A stretch of DNA of 64,000 nt from NCBI GenBank assembly GCA_030760725.1, contig JASWHV010000013.1:43186699-43250698 (forward strand). Direction: 5' to 3'. This document shows positions 42,882 to 53,199 of this stretch, piece by piece. A model generated the notes under the pieces. It ran no database searches and had not been told where the DNA came from. It worked only from the letters and a program-made list of their open reading frames with translations. Positions within the stretch are counted from its first letter, which is position 1. Each line of letters begins with the position of its first letter. A program made the translations under genes and the position numbers. This DNA comes from Neostapfia colusana (Eukaryota > Streptophyta > Magnoliopsida > Poales > Poaceae).

Positions 42882-44071
42882 ATGACAGGAAAGAAGCCTA
42901 TGGATAAGACCTCTGGTTCTACACCTCTGGATGATGATGAGTGCGTGTCCCATATGGAACTAAAGGACATGATGCGGGCAATGACCGAAGCTTTCAACAA
43001 TTACCAGACCACTACAACAGCCACCTTTCAGAGGCTCCATACAAGTGTTGCTGGTCTGACCACACGGTTGGACGAGATGGAGACTCGTCTTCCCCAACAA
43101 GCTACACCCTCTATCATCCTTGATGGTGATGCACATGTTCACTACGACATAGAGGATGACTTCAATAACGATGAGGTTGATGCACAGCAGCGCTGTCGCC
43201 CTCGACGAAATCGTCAAGGTATGGGAGGTAGACCTCGTCATCATGCTCTTGAACAAGATAATGTTCCTTATGCTAAGATTAAGTTTTCTATTCCAACATT
43301 TTATGGATCTTATGATGCTGAGACTTACTTGGATTGGGAGATGACGGTAGAACAAAAATTTAGCTCTCATCTTGTTCCTGAGCGATATAGAGTTAGACAA
43401 GCCACTAGTGAGATTAAAGATTTTGCTATAATTTGGTGGAATGAACTTGTCAATACACGTAATGCACCACAGACATGGGCTGCGTTAAAAGAAGAGATGC
43501 GCGCTAGGTTTGTTCCTCCTTCATATAGACGTGATCTTCTTAAGAAATTGCAACGCTTTGATCATGGTAACATGACTGTCCAAGAGTACTACCAAGAGTT
43601 GCAGAAAGGCATGCTTCGTTGTGGGGTAGTTGAGGATCAGGAAGACCAAATTGTTAGGTTTTATGGGGGCTTGCGGCGTGAGATCCAGGACATAGTTGAC
43701 TACAAGGAATATCATTCTATGCAACGTTTATTTCAACTTGCCATGTTAGCAGAAAAAGAAGTGCAGGGTCGCCAACAGCAGCGGCGGAACAACACCTTCA
43801 CGCCACGACAATTTCTGGTGCCATCCAAAGCAGCGCCCTCCTCGAGCGTACGTGATTCTACACCACCCTCCATGGGTGTTGTACGCAGCAGCATCGCACC
43901 TTCTACATCACGGGGACAAGATAACAGCAAGTCCCAGATGCCTCCAGGTGTTGCAGCAAAGGAGGCTGCACCCAACACTTCGACAAGTCGCAGCTCCAAC
44001 ATCAAGTGCCACCGCTGCCAGTGACTTGGCCATATGCAACGAGATTGCCCCAGCAAACGGGTGATCATTGC
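42882..44071 (+). pseudogene. gag: Element G gag, one nonsense codon in the zinc knuckle
   Basis: Starts MTGKKPMDKTSGST. A coiled-coil-like region (MMRAMTEAFNNYQ to LDEMETRLPQQ) is followed by an acidic/Arg-rich part and the CRM-type gag domain: YGSYDAETYLDWEMTVEQKF, WWNELVN, MRARFVPPSYRRDLL, EYYQELQKGMLR. The CCHC knuckle reads CHRCQ, stop (TGA, 44022-44024), then LGHMQRDC; other elements have a Gly codon at this place. Otherwise the frame is open, so loss is recent. Confidence 0.88.
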
Positions 44072-45394
44072 CACTGCTGATGGTGGATATGTTAGTGCTT
44101 CTGATATTGAAGATGAAAATATTATTGCAACTAACATTTCAGGTTCGGATGATGGTGCTGAGGAGGTTCTTGGTACATCTGCGACAAACAACTATAGGAC
44201 TTTGATTGTGCAGCGAGCTTTGAGTGCCACGGTTCGAGAGGACGACAACCGCCAATGTCACAACCTTTTCAACATGTTTCTCGTCGTCAAGGATTGCCGT
44301 GTACATACCATCATTGATGGTGGTAGCTGCAACAATTTGGTGAATGTTGAGGTGGTCAAGAAGCTTGGCTTGACCACACGGGAGCATCCCCACCCTTATC
44401 ACATTCAATGGTTTAACAACAATGGTAAGGTTAAGGTAACACAAACAGCAAGGATACATTTTTCCATTGGTTCTTATCATGATTCTGCTGATTTTGATGT
44501 GGTACCTATGGATGCTTGTTCTCTTTTGTTGGGACGTCCTTGGGAGTTTGATACTGATGCTATTCACCATGGTCGATCTAATAAGTATACTCTCATGCAT
44601 AAGGGCAAGAAAATTGTGTTGCTTCCTATGAGTCCCACTGAAATTGTACAATTCGAGCAGGAGAAAAAGAATAATTCTAAGCAAAAGGGTATTTTCAATT
44701 CTGAAATTCAGCAACCTATTAAGTTGAACAATCCTATTTTGCTTGCAACTAAATCTGATCTTGATGATTTATATGCCTCTAATGGAACTTGCTATGCTTT
44801 AGTGTGCAAACATGCTTTATATTCCATTGAGGATACATCCATTGTCTTGCCACCTGCTGTTGCTAACCTTCTGCAGGAATATATGGATGTTTTTCCATCA
44901 GAGATACCCCCTGGATTACCACCTGTGCGAGGCATTGAGCACAAGATTGATTTGGTTCCAGGGGCGAGCTTGCCAAACCGTGCTGCCTACCGGACCAACC
45001 CCGACGAGACTAAGGAAATTCAGCGACAGGTCCAAGACTTCTGGACTGCGGGTACATTCGTGAGAGTCTTAGTCCTTGTTCTGTTCCTGTTCTTTTGGTT
45101 CCAAAAAAAGATGGCACTTGGCGCATGTGTGTTGATTGTAGAGCCATCAATAACATTACCATTCGTTATCGCTATCCTATTCCTAGATTGGATGACATGC
45201 TTGATGAGTTGAGTGGTTCTGTTATTTTCTCCAAGATTGATTTGCGTAGTGGGTATCATCAGATTCGTATGGCTTTAGGTGATGAATGGAAAACTGTTTT
45301 TAAAACTAAATTCGGACTTTATGAATGGTTAGTCATGCCATTTGGTTTAACTAATGCGCCCAGCACTTTCATGAGGTTGATGAATTAGGTTTTA
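44072..45394 (+). pseudogene. pol: Element G protease and start of reverse transcriptase
   Basis: Protease IIDGGSCNNLV (near 44312) and LLGRPWEFD. The linker FPSEIPPGLPPVRGIEH leads into RT. A frameshift near 45060-45090 splits RT between two frames: KKDGTWRMCVDCRAINN, IDLRSGYHQIRM and FGLTNAP continue in the second. TAG at 45386-45388 (RLMN, stop, VLRAF) replaces a Gln codon of relatives. Confidence 0.87.
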
Positions 45395-46177
45395 CGTGCT
45401 TTCATTGGTAAATTTGTGGTGGTTTACTTTGATGATATCCTTATTTACAGCAAGTCATATGATGAGCATTTTGAACATTTGCGTGCTGTTTTTAATGTCT
45501 TGCGCGATGCATGTTTATATGGTAACCTTGAGAAGTGCACCTTTTGCACCGATCGTGTGTCTTTTCTTGGGTATGTTTTTACTTCGCAGGGCATTGAGGT
45601 GGACGAGGCAAAGATTGTTGCCATCACGAGCTGGCCACTTCCGACTACGGTCACACAGGTTCGGAGTTTTCTTGGTCTCACAGGTTTCAACCGGCGTTTC
45701 GTGCGGGATTTCAGCACCATTGCGGCACCTCTCCACGAGTTGACAAAGCATGGAGTGCCGTTTCGATGGGGACCAGCACAACAACAAGCTTTTGATGTTC
45801 TCAAGTCGAAGCTCACACAAGCACCATTGCTGCAACTGCCTGATTTTGAGAAGACCTTCGAGCTTGAATGTGACGTGAGCGGCATTGGCATTGGAGGAGT
45901 GCTAATTCAAGGAGGTAAACCTGTTGCCTTCTTTAGTGAAAAATTGCATGGGCCTTCGCTGAATTATTTTACATATGACAAAGAACTTTATGCTTTAGTG
46001 CATGTCTTGCAAACTTGGCAACATTACCTATGGTCTAAATAATTTGTCATACATTCAGATCATGAGTCTTCGAAGTATCTTAAAGGACAAGCTAATCTGA
46101 ACAAACGTCATGCTAAATGGATTGAGTTCATAGAATCATTTCCTTACATCATTAAACATAAAAAAGGGAAAGACAAT
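45395..46177 (+). pseudogene. pol: Element G RT catalytic part and RNase H
   Basis: RT resumes with FVVVYFDDILIYS (catalytic YFDD-type motif intact, near 45425), then LGYVFTSQGIEVD and the RNase H region FELECDVSGIGIGGVL, with YDKELYALVHVLQTW. TAA at 46040-46042 (LWSK, stop, FVIHSDHESSKYL) interrupts RNase H at a position where relatives have Glu. The end of the domain (KGKDNVIADALSRR) lies just after 46160. Confidence 0.87.
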
Positions 46178-47844
46178 GTGATTGCCGATGCTTTATCTAG
46201 ACGTTATACCATACTATCCCAACTTTCTCATAAAATTTTTGGTTTGGAAACCATAAAGAGGTTATATGCTACTGATTTGGACTTCAAAGATGCCTTTGAA
46301 AATTGTAGAGAGGGAAGAATGTGGCAAAAATTCCTGCTGCGTGAAGGCCTTCTCTACCGTGCTAACAAGCTGTGTGTTCCAGCTAGCTCCGTTCGTCTTT
46401 TGTTGTTGCAGGAAGCGCATGGAGGTGGTTTGATGGGACATTTTGGTGTTAAAAAGACAGAGGATGTGCTGGCTGCTCACTTATTTTGGCCACGAATGAG
46501 GCGTGATGTGGAGCGCTACGTTTCACGTTGCACGACATGCAACAAAGCTAAGTCTCGACTTAACCCACATGGTCTTTATATGCCTCTTCCGGTTCCTAGT
46601 GCACCTTGGGAGGATATTTCTATTGACTTTGTTTTAGGATTGCCTAGAACAAAGAGGGGGGGGATAGTGTCTTTGTGGTTGTTGATCGTTTCTCTAAAAT
46701 GGCTCATTTTATACCCTGCCACAAGACCGATAACGCTTCACATGTTGCTGATTTGTTCTTTAATGAGGTTGTGCGTTTGCATGGTGTTCCCAATACTATT
46801 GTTTCTGATAGGGATGCTAAATTTTTGAGTCACTTTTGGAGAACTTTATGGTATAAATTGGGAACAAAGTTGCTGTTTTCTACTACTTGTCATCCACAAA
46901 CTGATGGGCAAACAGAGATAGTTAATCGTACCTTATCTACTATGTTGCGGGCTGTTTTGAAAGACAATTTGAGGTTGTGGGAGGAGTGTTTGCCACATAT
47001 TGAGTTTGCTTATAACAGGTCTATTCACTCCACAACCAAGTTATGTCCGTTTATGGTAGTCTATGGTTTCAATCCTCGTGCTCCAATTGATTTGCTACCT
47101 TTACCACATACTGAAATTGTGAACTTAGATGCTACACAACGTTCTGAATTTATTCTTAAGTTGCATGAAACTACTAAGTTACAAATTGAAAAAATGAATG
47201 AAAAGTATCGCATTGCTTCTAGTAAAGGTAGGAAGGAGGTAAAATTGGAACCCGGTGATTTGGTGTGGGTTCATTTGAGAAAAGATAGGTTCCCGGATTT
47301 GAGAAAGTCCAAACTCATGCCACGTGCTGCTGGACCTTTTAAGGTTCTTGAGAAGATAAATGACAATGCATATAAACTTGAGTTGCCTCCCGAGTTTGGG
47401 GTTACTCCCACATTTAACATTTTAGATTTGAAGCCATACTTGGGAGAAGAAGATGAGCTTGAGTCAAGGACGACTCCAATGCAAGAGGGGGAGGATGATG
47501 TGGACATCACTCCTGCAGATATACACAACACTCACATGGTAGACATGCAAGGTCCAATTACTAGAGCTCGAGCACGAAAATTGAATTTAGAGGTGAGCTC
47601 GTTCCTGAATAATTCTTTATATGTGAATTTTGAGAGTATGTTGCTACCTAATCGATTAATTATGATTAGGAACCATGGAGAGGACATGGAGATACATGGA
47701 GAGGGGTTTGGAGGCGTGGAGGATCAGAAAATACGCCAACAAGAAGTTAGAGACCGAGCTCAACTCAAACTCGAGTCCAACTCGGGCCCAGGAGCAGTCC
47801 ACCTTAAAATGGATGCACAGGAGGCATACGGACTCCGTTTTTGA
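46178..47844 (+). pseudogene. pol: Element G integrase with C-terminal extension into the 3' LTR
   Basis: Zinc-binding part GHFGVKKTEDVLAAH with CTTCNKAKS. The core first Asp is in SIDFVLGLP; a G-run frameshift near 46660 follows. The core continues VVDRFSKMAHF, TIVSDRDAKF and TDGQTEIVNRTL. After PRAAGPFKVLEK and NILDLKPYL the frame crosses the polypurine tract and enters the 3' LTR at 47496, ending TGA 47842-47844 after GPITRARARKLNLEV and DAQEAYGLRF. CRM elements have a CR motif at this position instead of a classical chromodomain. About 115 residues are LTR-encoded. Confidence 0.88.
47484..47495 (+). other. Polypurine tract of element G
   Basis: AGAGGGGGAGGA directly before the 3' LTR start TGATGTGG. 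It is also translated, as part of the integrase frame. Confidence 0.85.
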
Positions 47845-48413
47845 CGTTTTACATATGAACGGAAATCTGAGAGGATAAACTTTCCAATGGAACTGACCCC
47901 ACGTCAAAATTCCCACGGAGTCGACGGGAAACTTCGAAACAATATAAAGTTTAGAGTCTGTCAGGGTGTTGCATCACCTAGTTGGGCCATTGGGCCTTGT
48001 ATGGAGTCCAAGTCCATTATGTACGTGTATTAGGGTTAGGTCACGAACCCAGCACCCCCCTGGTCGTCCTCCACCTCTTTTATACCCCCTAGCCGCCATC
48101 ACAAACAGCTGGGTTTTGCTTAGTTACAATCTGTCATTGAACAGTTCGCCGATCATCGGTTGCGAGACCCCAAATTCGTGATCAATTCAGTTTTGATTGC
48201 AACTTCTCTATTCTTGCTTGTGTTCTTGATTGCGCTTGCAGGGATAAGCCTTGGTGGCGAGGTCATTCGTGTGACACGGGTGATAACCAACGGAGCAGTG
48301 GTGTAGTGATTGCAGGGTTTCGTTCGTTCGGAGCCTTGTATCATCAACGTCGAGATCTCCACCCAATCAAGTTTACCCTACCTCTCGGAAGATCGGGACT
48401 CATCCTCCTATCA
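47496..48413 (+). mobile_element. Element G 3' LTR
   Basis: 918 bp. The first 349 nt encode the pol C-terminus; TATA-like TTTTATA near 48078. Ends CCTATCA, followed by target duplication TGATG (48414-48418). Confidence 0.9.
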
Positions 48414-49701
48414 TGATGCATATGCATGCCATCCTATGATTAGTTTTATTAGATTGGTCTGTACGTGTTCTTGCATGGCTTGCATGGACAGAGGTGTTCG
48501 GATCAAAGGTGGACGTGGCAATGATCTTGTCTTTAGATCAACCTGATCATCAAGTGATCTGTCCACGAGAAGGCTTCTGTTCGAAAGGAATCAAAGAACA
48601 GATGCAAAGAAAACACAACGATGTCGTAAGGTGGTATTGGGGGCCTACCTTACATTCCTTTCGGTCTCCGAGGTCCTCCTCAGACCGCTGGGCTTTCCTC
48701 CGGCGATCTTCCTTGCCCCGCTCCGGCGATGGCTTTCTCGGCGAGTTGGGGCTAGGGCTCTAAGTCGTCGGCTCAGGAGTTGGAAAAGAAGGTTGTGGTT
48801 TCGGCCAGAGGTTCTGGGTTGTATTTATAATCGGGAAGAGAAGAGTCCCAATCTGATTGTATCCCGAATAAGAGTCCTATTCAGATTGTCGTTAGATCTA
48901 ACATCTTATCTTTGGTTGATTGGGTACAGTAACGTTGTGGAATTCAGGTTGGTTTCCTTTACGTACCGGTATTCTTACGCGTACAGATTCCAAAATTGCT
49001 TCAGAACCCGTCACCTTTGCGGTGATGAGCTCCGGAAGCTCCACGTGTCCACCGGGCCTGGTCTCTTCCTTTCCGCAGAGACGGGCTCCGGTTGTGCCGC
49101 GTGTCAAACGAGCAAGACTTCCCTCTTCTTCGGAGGTGAGCTCCGCGTGCGCCACGTATCCCGGCGGTCGGGACCTCCTTTCTTACTCGGAGGTGGCTCC
49201 GCGCACGCCACGTATCAGTGCCGGACCTTTCCTCTCTTCTTTCCTCAGAGATGAGCTCCGAGGTTAACACGTGCCCAGCAGTGTCGGACCTCCCGGAGAT
49301 AAGCTCCGGTGGCGACACGTGTTCGATTGCACCGGACCTCTCGAAGGTAAGCTCCGAGATCGACACGTATCCCGCGCGACAAGTCCTATGATTTCCATGA
49401 TGACTAGCTCCGGGGGCAACACGTGTCCCACAGGGTCGGACCTCTCCCCTTTACGGAGATGAGCCCCGAGCCTGCCACGTAGCCTACTTTAGCGGCGGAC
49501 CTCTCCCCGCTTCGCAGGAATGAGCTTCGAAAACACCACGTGGCCAGCGGGCCGCGGAAGTTATCTTCGGTGCTCTCTGAGTGCTGGATTCAGCTCTTAT
49601 TGGCTATCCTTTTGATATTTTTCTCTGTTCCTACTTTTCTTAAAATGTTTTCTCTTTATAAAACATGAACATATGCTGACAACCGAGATGAGGGTGTCAT
49701 A
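48414..49701 (-). mobile_element. Solo LTR K, right part (intron 1 to LTR start)
   Basis: It continues intron 1 for 235 nt up to the donor (GTAGGC, donor at 48648), then exon 0, a TATAAATA-type box near 48826, and the CACGTG array (about 49020-49560). The LTR start is mutated to TATGACACCC at 49701. Right target duplication GGAAG 49702-49706. Intron 1 is therefore present in K (about 310 nt without G). Confidence 0.88.
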
Positions 49702-50943
49702 GGAAGGTTGACGCCTATAGCTCTGGCAAAAAGGCAGCAGACAAGAGATTTTAGAGCAACTTTCACTCGGACTACTACAGTTCGGTGTACCTCCAAATGA
49801 AGACTCCAGTGATCCGCAGCCAATGGATCGACTGGACATATTTTGAAAGAAAGAGCTGTGAAACCTTTGAGGAGGTTATAGAGGCTGCAGAGAGACACGG
49901 TCTCAAGGACTTGCTCTCCTTCAGATACAACTGGAATGATGAGATCATTGCCCAGTTGTATGCAACTTGCCACTTTGCCCACGATGGAGAAGACAAAGTG
50001 ACTTGGATGACACATGGATCCAAGTACACAATTTCTTATACTGAGTTTGCCAGACTGCTGGACCTTGAGGACACCGGCAATGATGAGATTGTGATTCACA
50101 ATCTTGGAGTTGTGGACAAGGACAAGATGGAATTCCTCTATGATACTCGACTTCCATTCAATCCTCCCTCAACCAAGAACATGAATCCCTTCTTCATTGT
50201 TCTCAACAGAGTGCTCCAGAAGACCATTGCTCCAAAGGATGGAGATGCCGGGAGTGTCCAAGGTTACTTGAGAACCTTGATGAAAGTAATCAGCAGGAGG
50301 AGAAGATTTGATATCTTCGATTACATTTGGAATGACATGGTGAACATATCCTGCACACCAAACCGTTCCTATGGCTATGCACCATACTTGATGTTCATGA
50401 TTGAAAAAGTCACATGAATTGAGTTTGTGAAGGATATGGAGCACACTGCTCTAAGGCCTCAGAAGCCTCCTCAAGCCTCTCTCCCAGCTGCTCCCTCACC
50501 TGGCTCACCTGAAGAACATCCAGAGAGAGCTCAAGAAGATGCAAGGCCTTCGTCCAAGACTAGGGCCTCTCCACACAAAGGGTCCTCTAGTGGAATTATG
50601 AAGTATTTGGCTGCTATTTTTAGTTCTTGCCACAAAACTGAGGTGAAGCTTCATAAGATGAACAAGGCAAGAAAAGAAGAAATGAGATACATGAAGGCCA
50701 ATGTCAAAGCAATATGCCAGAAACTGGAGATTGAGCCCAATGGATCTCCAGTCATCTCAGAGGACTCTGCATCTGACTTCACAAAGCTTGCTCCTCTCTA
50801 TCCATCAGAGCGTGCCTACTTTGGCACGACGAGTGGTCCTCCTTCTCCTCCTCAGCCTGATGATGAAGACGAAGAAAGTACCGACGCGAGGAGTGAGCCG
50901 GGGACGACAAGTAGATCCCCCCTATCCTTCTTTTTGGTTCCTT
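49702..50943 (+). pseudogene. Element E extra ORF, 3' part (SIRE env-position protein)
   Basis: After GGAAG the frame continues VDAYSSGKKAADKRF, TAG (near 49752), then SNFHSDYYSSVYLQMKTPVI. A domain with RHGLKDLLSFRYNWNDEI, YATCHFAHD and WMTHGSKYTISYTEFARLL matches the plant family often labelled putative plant transposon protein, found in SIRE/Maximus ORF3. TGA at 50415-50417 is followed by a Pro/Ser-rich hinge and a helical region (KTEVKLHKMNKARKEEM), then an acidic tail ending FFLVP, TGA 50943. No transmembrane segment or signal peptide seen, so env function is doubtful. Confidence 0.82.
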
Positions 50944-51352
50944 GATGCCAAAGGGGGAGAGATTGAGGGGGAGTCTTAGGTCGTAGGCTCTTCTTTTTAT
51001 GTCCTAGTTTAAGAAATGAAATTTTGTAAGACTTATGCTATCATTATGCTTTTGGACATGTAATGTGAAATGATGACTATGTTATGATTTTTATTAATGA
51101 TGCATGTTTAGAACTGCTATGTAGGCTTAAGACTCTTGATGATTTTATGATTATGCTCATTATGATATTCACATCAAAATTATTGCTCACACATGTAGTT
51201 TTGCACCCCACCATAAAGAGTGCACATATGTCTTATGTATACATTGCCTATTTTGCTCAAAACTCATATGTGCACACATTATGAAAATCTGAATTTTTTG
51301 TCATATTTGTGTGATCTCAATTGGTTGTCATCAATCACCAAAAGGGGGAGAT
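50944..51352 (+). other. Element E 3' untranslated region and polypurine tract
   Basis: No gene; AT-rich. AAAGGGGGAGA-type purine runs occur at about 50951 and at 51340-51350 (AAAAGGGGGAG), the latter directly before the 3' LTR. Confidence 0.7.
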
Positions 51353-52651
51353 TGAAAGTGCATCTAGGCATCCCTTGTGGGTTTTGGTTGATTTATGACA
51401 AACAAATGAGACCCTAACAAAATTGTTGAGATGAGCGCAGGTTCTTAAAGAAATTAGGAAGAAAGCGCAAAAAGAAAGGAGAAGGAGGATTCAAATTGAT
51501 AAGAGCTCAGGAGCTGAAAAGATTAGATTACTTAGTATAGAGTGTGTTGGAGAATCACACCCCAAGAGCTCAAGTAAAAGAAATCACACTAACTGCACAA
51601 AATCAGCATGTGCGGACTAGTCCGATTTTCTTTCTGACTAGAAAACGGACTAGTCCCATATGGACCGGACTAGTCCGATTTTGTCTCTGGATAGACAACG
51701 GACTAGTCCGTACTCTTACGGACTAGTCCGGTATCTCACAACACTTAGTGTTTTTCACATGCCGCACACCGTACTAGTCTGGAGTCTACAACGAACTAGT
51801 CCGGACATCGCAAACCCTAACGTAACCATTGGAAACCCTATTATAAAAAGACGTGTACGGCCATACCACCAGACCAACTCGACCCCCTGCGCCGTCACAC
51901 CTCCCTAGAGCCCAAAATTCACATCTCTCCACACATTCTAACCCAAAAAGGATCAAATCATTGGGGATTAGCAATTGATCAAAGGAGAGATTTGTTCTAC
52001 ACATCTTGATCTCTAGCACACTCTTGTTTGTTTATTGTTCATCTTTTGAGTGTGTTTGGCTGTGTCCATTCATTGTAATTCTTGGGGAGCCCTCAACTTG
52101 TGAGAAGGCCCCTTGAACGATTTATTTGCCCTTTGTGATTAGTGGAAGAGAATCATCCTCTGTGGCGATTCGACGAGGGTAGGGTTGGTGAAGACCCGGT
52201 CTTTAGTGGACTCCTCAACGGGGACGTCGGTTTCCTTTGTGGAATCAAACCTTGGGATAAAATCTTGTCTCTCACTCTTGTTCATTTATTGTTCATCATA
52301 TTCTAGTGTTTAGTTAATCTTGTGAAATTTACGTTGAAGCATTGAAATCAAAGTTGATCTCCATCATTCATTGTTTCACGGTTGTAATACATCTAAGCTC
52401 TTAATTAATTTCCGCTGCATAGGCTACTATAAGTGAACATATTTATCAACCTTGATTTTTCTAGTCCACGCATACCGGACTAGTCCGCACAGTACCGGAC
52501 TAGTCCGATTTTTCTCTGAGTAGAAAACGGACTAGTCCGCACTCTACCGGACTAGTCCGATTTCCCTGTATTTGATAAACCTACTAAGTGTTTCAGGGAT
52601 TAACAAAGCGTCAAAAATCCTATTCACACCCCCCCCTCTAGGCTACATTCA
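51353..52651 (+). mobile_element. Element E 3' LTR (SIRE/Maximus-type copia)
   Basis: Starts TGAAAGTGCATCTAGG after the polypurine tract and ends near CCCTCTAGGCTACATTCA (exact end estimated from the TGAA/TTCA symmetry). Contains TATAAAAA at 51842-51849 and at least eight exact copies of the palindrome CGGACTAGTCCG in two clusters (51613-51730 and 52478-52560). The element is inserted in LTR F upstream of its TATA box. Confidence 0.82.
51842..51849 (+). promoter_or_regulatory. TATA box of element E 3' LTR
   Basis: TATAAAAA, just downstream of the first palindrome cluster. Position agrees with a U3/R border. Confidence 0.55.
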
Positions 52652-53199
52652 CCTATCCCCCACCCCTAGTACTCTTTGGTTGAGTCCTATCTTGATTAGG
52701 ACTCTTCTTTTTCCCCTTATAATACAACCCACCAGCGCCCCACCCTACACCTTTGGCCGCAGCCCCCCCCAAACTCGCCGAGTTGAGCCCCCCCACCCCC
52801 GCCGGAGTTTGGTCGCCGTTGAGCCCCACTGACGATCCCCGACGTCGAGCCCCGTCGTCGAGACCGCCGTCGAGCCCCGTCACGCCTCGCCGTCGCCGGA
52901 GAAGAAGCCCGACGATCTGCCCTACCATAATTCCCCACAGAAAAATCCCCCGCTGCTGCCGTTGCTAGGAGGAAGGCCTGCCACAAGGAGGAAGTGAGGT
53001 AGGTCTTCATTACCCCTCTTACGACGACAAAGCTGTTTCTACGCACCCGTTTTCTTTGCCCCTTCAAGCAGAAACTTTTGCGCATGGACAGATCATGTTT
53101 TGATCGATTTTTGATGGTGGAATTGATCTAGATCTTGTGTCAAGATCATCACCACGTCCACACTTGATCCCAACACCCTTGTTCATCATAAAACACCAT
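52652..53199 (+). mobile_element. LTR F, left part (TATA, exon 0, start of intron 1)
   Basis: Homologous to A from AGGACTCTTCTT on; the first part of U3 is missing because E is inserted here. TATAATA at 52718-52724. Exon 0 is very C-rich and apparently ATG-free; it ends GAAGTGAG with donor GTAGGTC at 52999, and an alternative donor GTGAGG lies 5 nt upstream, as in A and K. A CACTA element enters 201 nt into intron 1; CAT 53197-53199 is its left target duplication. Confidence 0.8.

Larger units (their letters stand above)
40885..48413 (+). mobile_element. Element G: CRM-like Ty3 retrotransposon, complete but decayed
   Basis: 7529 bp with 917/918-bp LTRs (TGATGTGG...CCTATCA), primer site, gag, pol and polypurine tract. 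Flanks are TGATA (40880-40884) and TGATG (48414-48418), one mismatch. LTR difference is roughly 3% by eye (about 30 sites), older than D. The gag text (ATSEIKDFAIIWWNE, QEYYQELQKGMLRCGV) resembles the CRM clade of centromeric chromoviruses, and pol runs on into the 3' LTR as described for some CRM elements. Confidence 0.85.

Noticed and set aside
45000..45212. Hydrophobic stretch VLVLVLFLFFWF as a membrane protein
   Set aside because: It is the out-of-frame reading after a frameshift in the RT of G; the other frame has the RT text KKDGTWRMCVDC.
49785..50943. Host gene of unknown function
   Set aside because: Continuous with the SIRE-type extra ORF split by K, and followed by polypurine tract and LTR of E.
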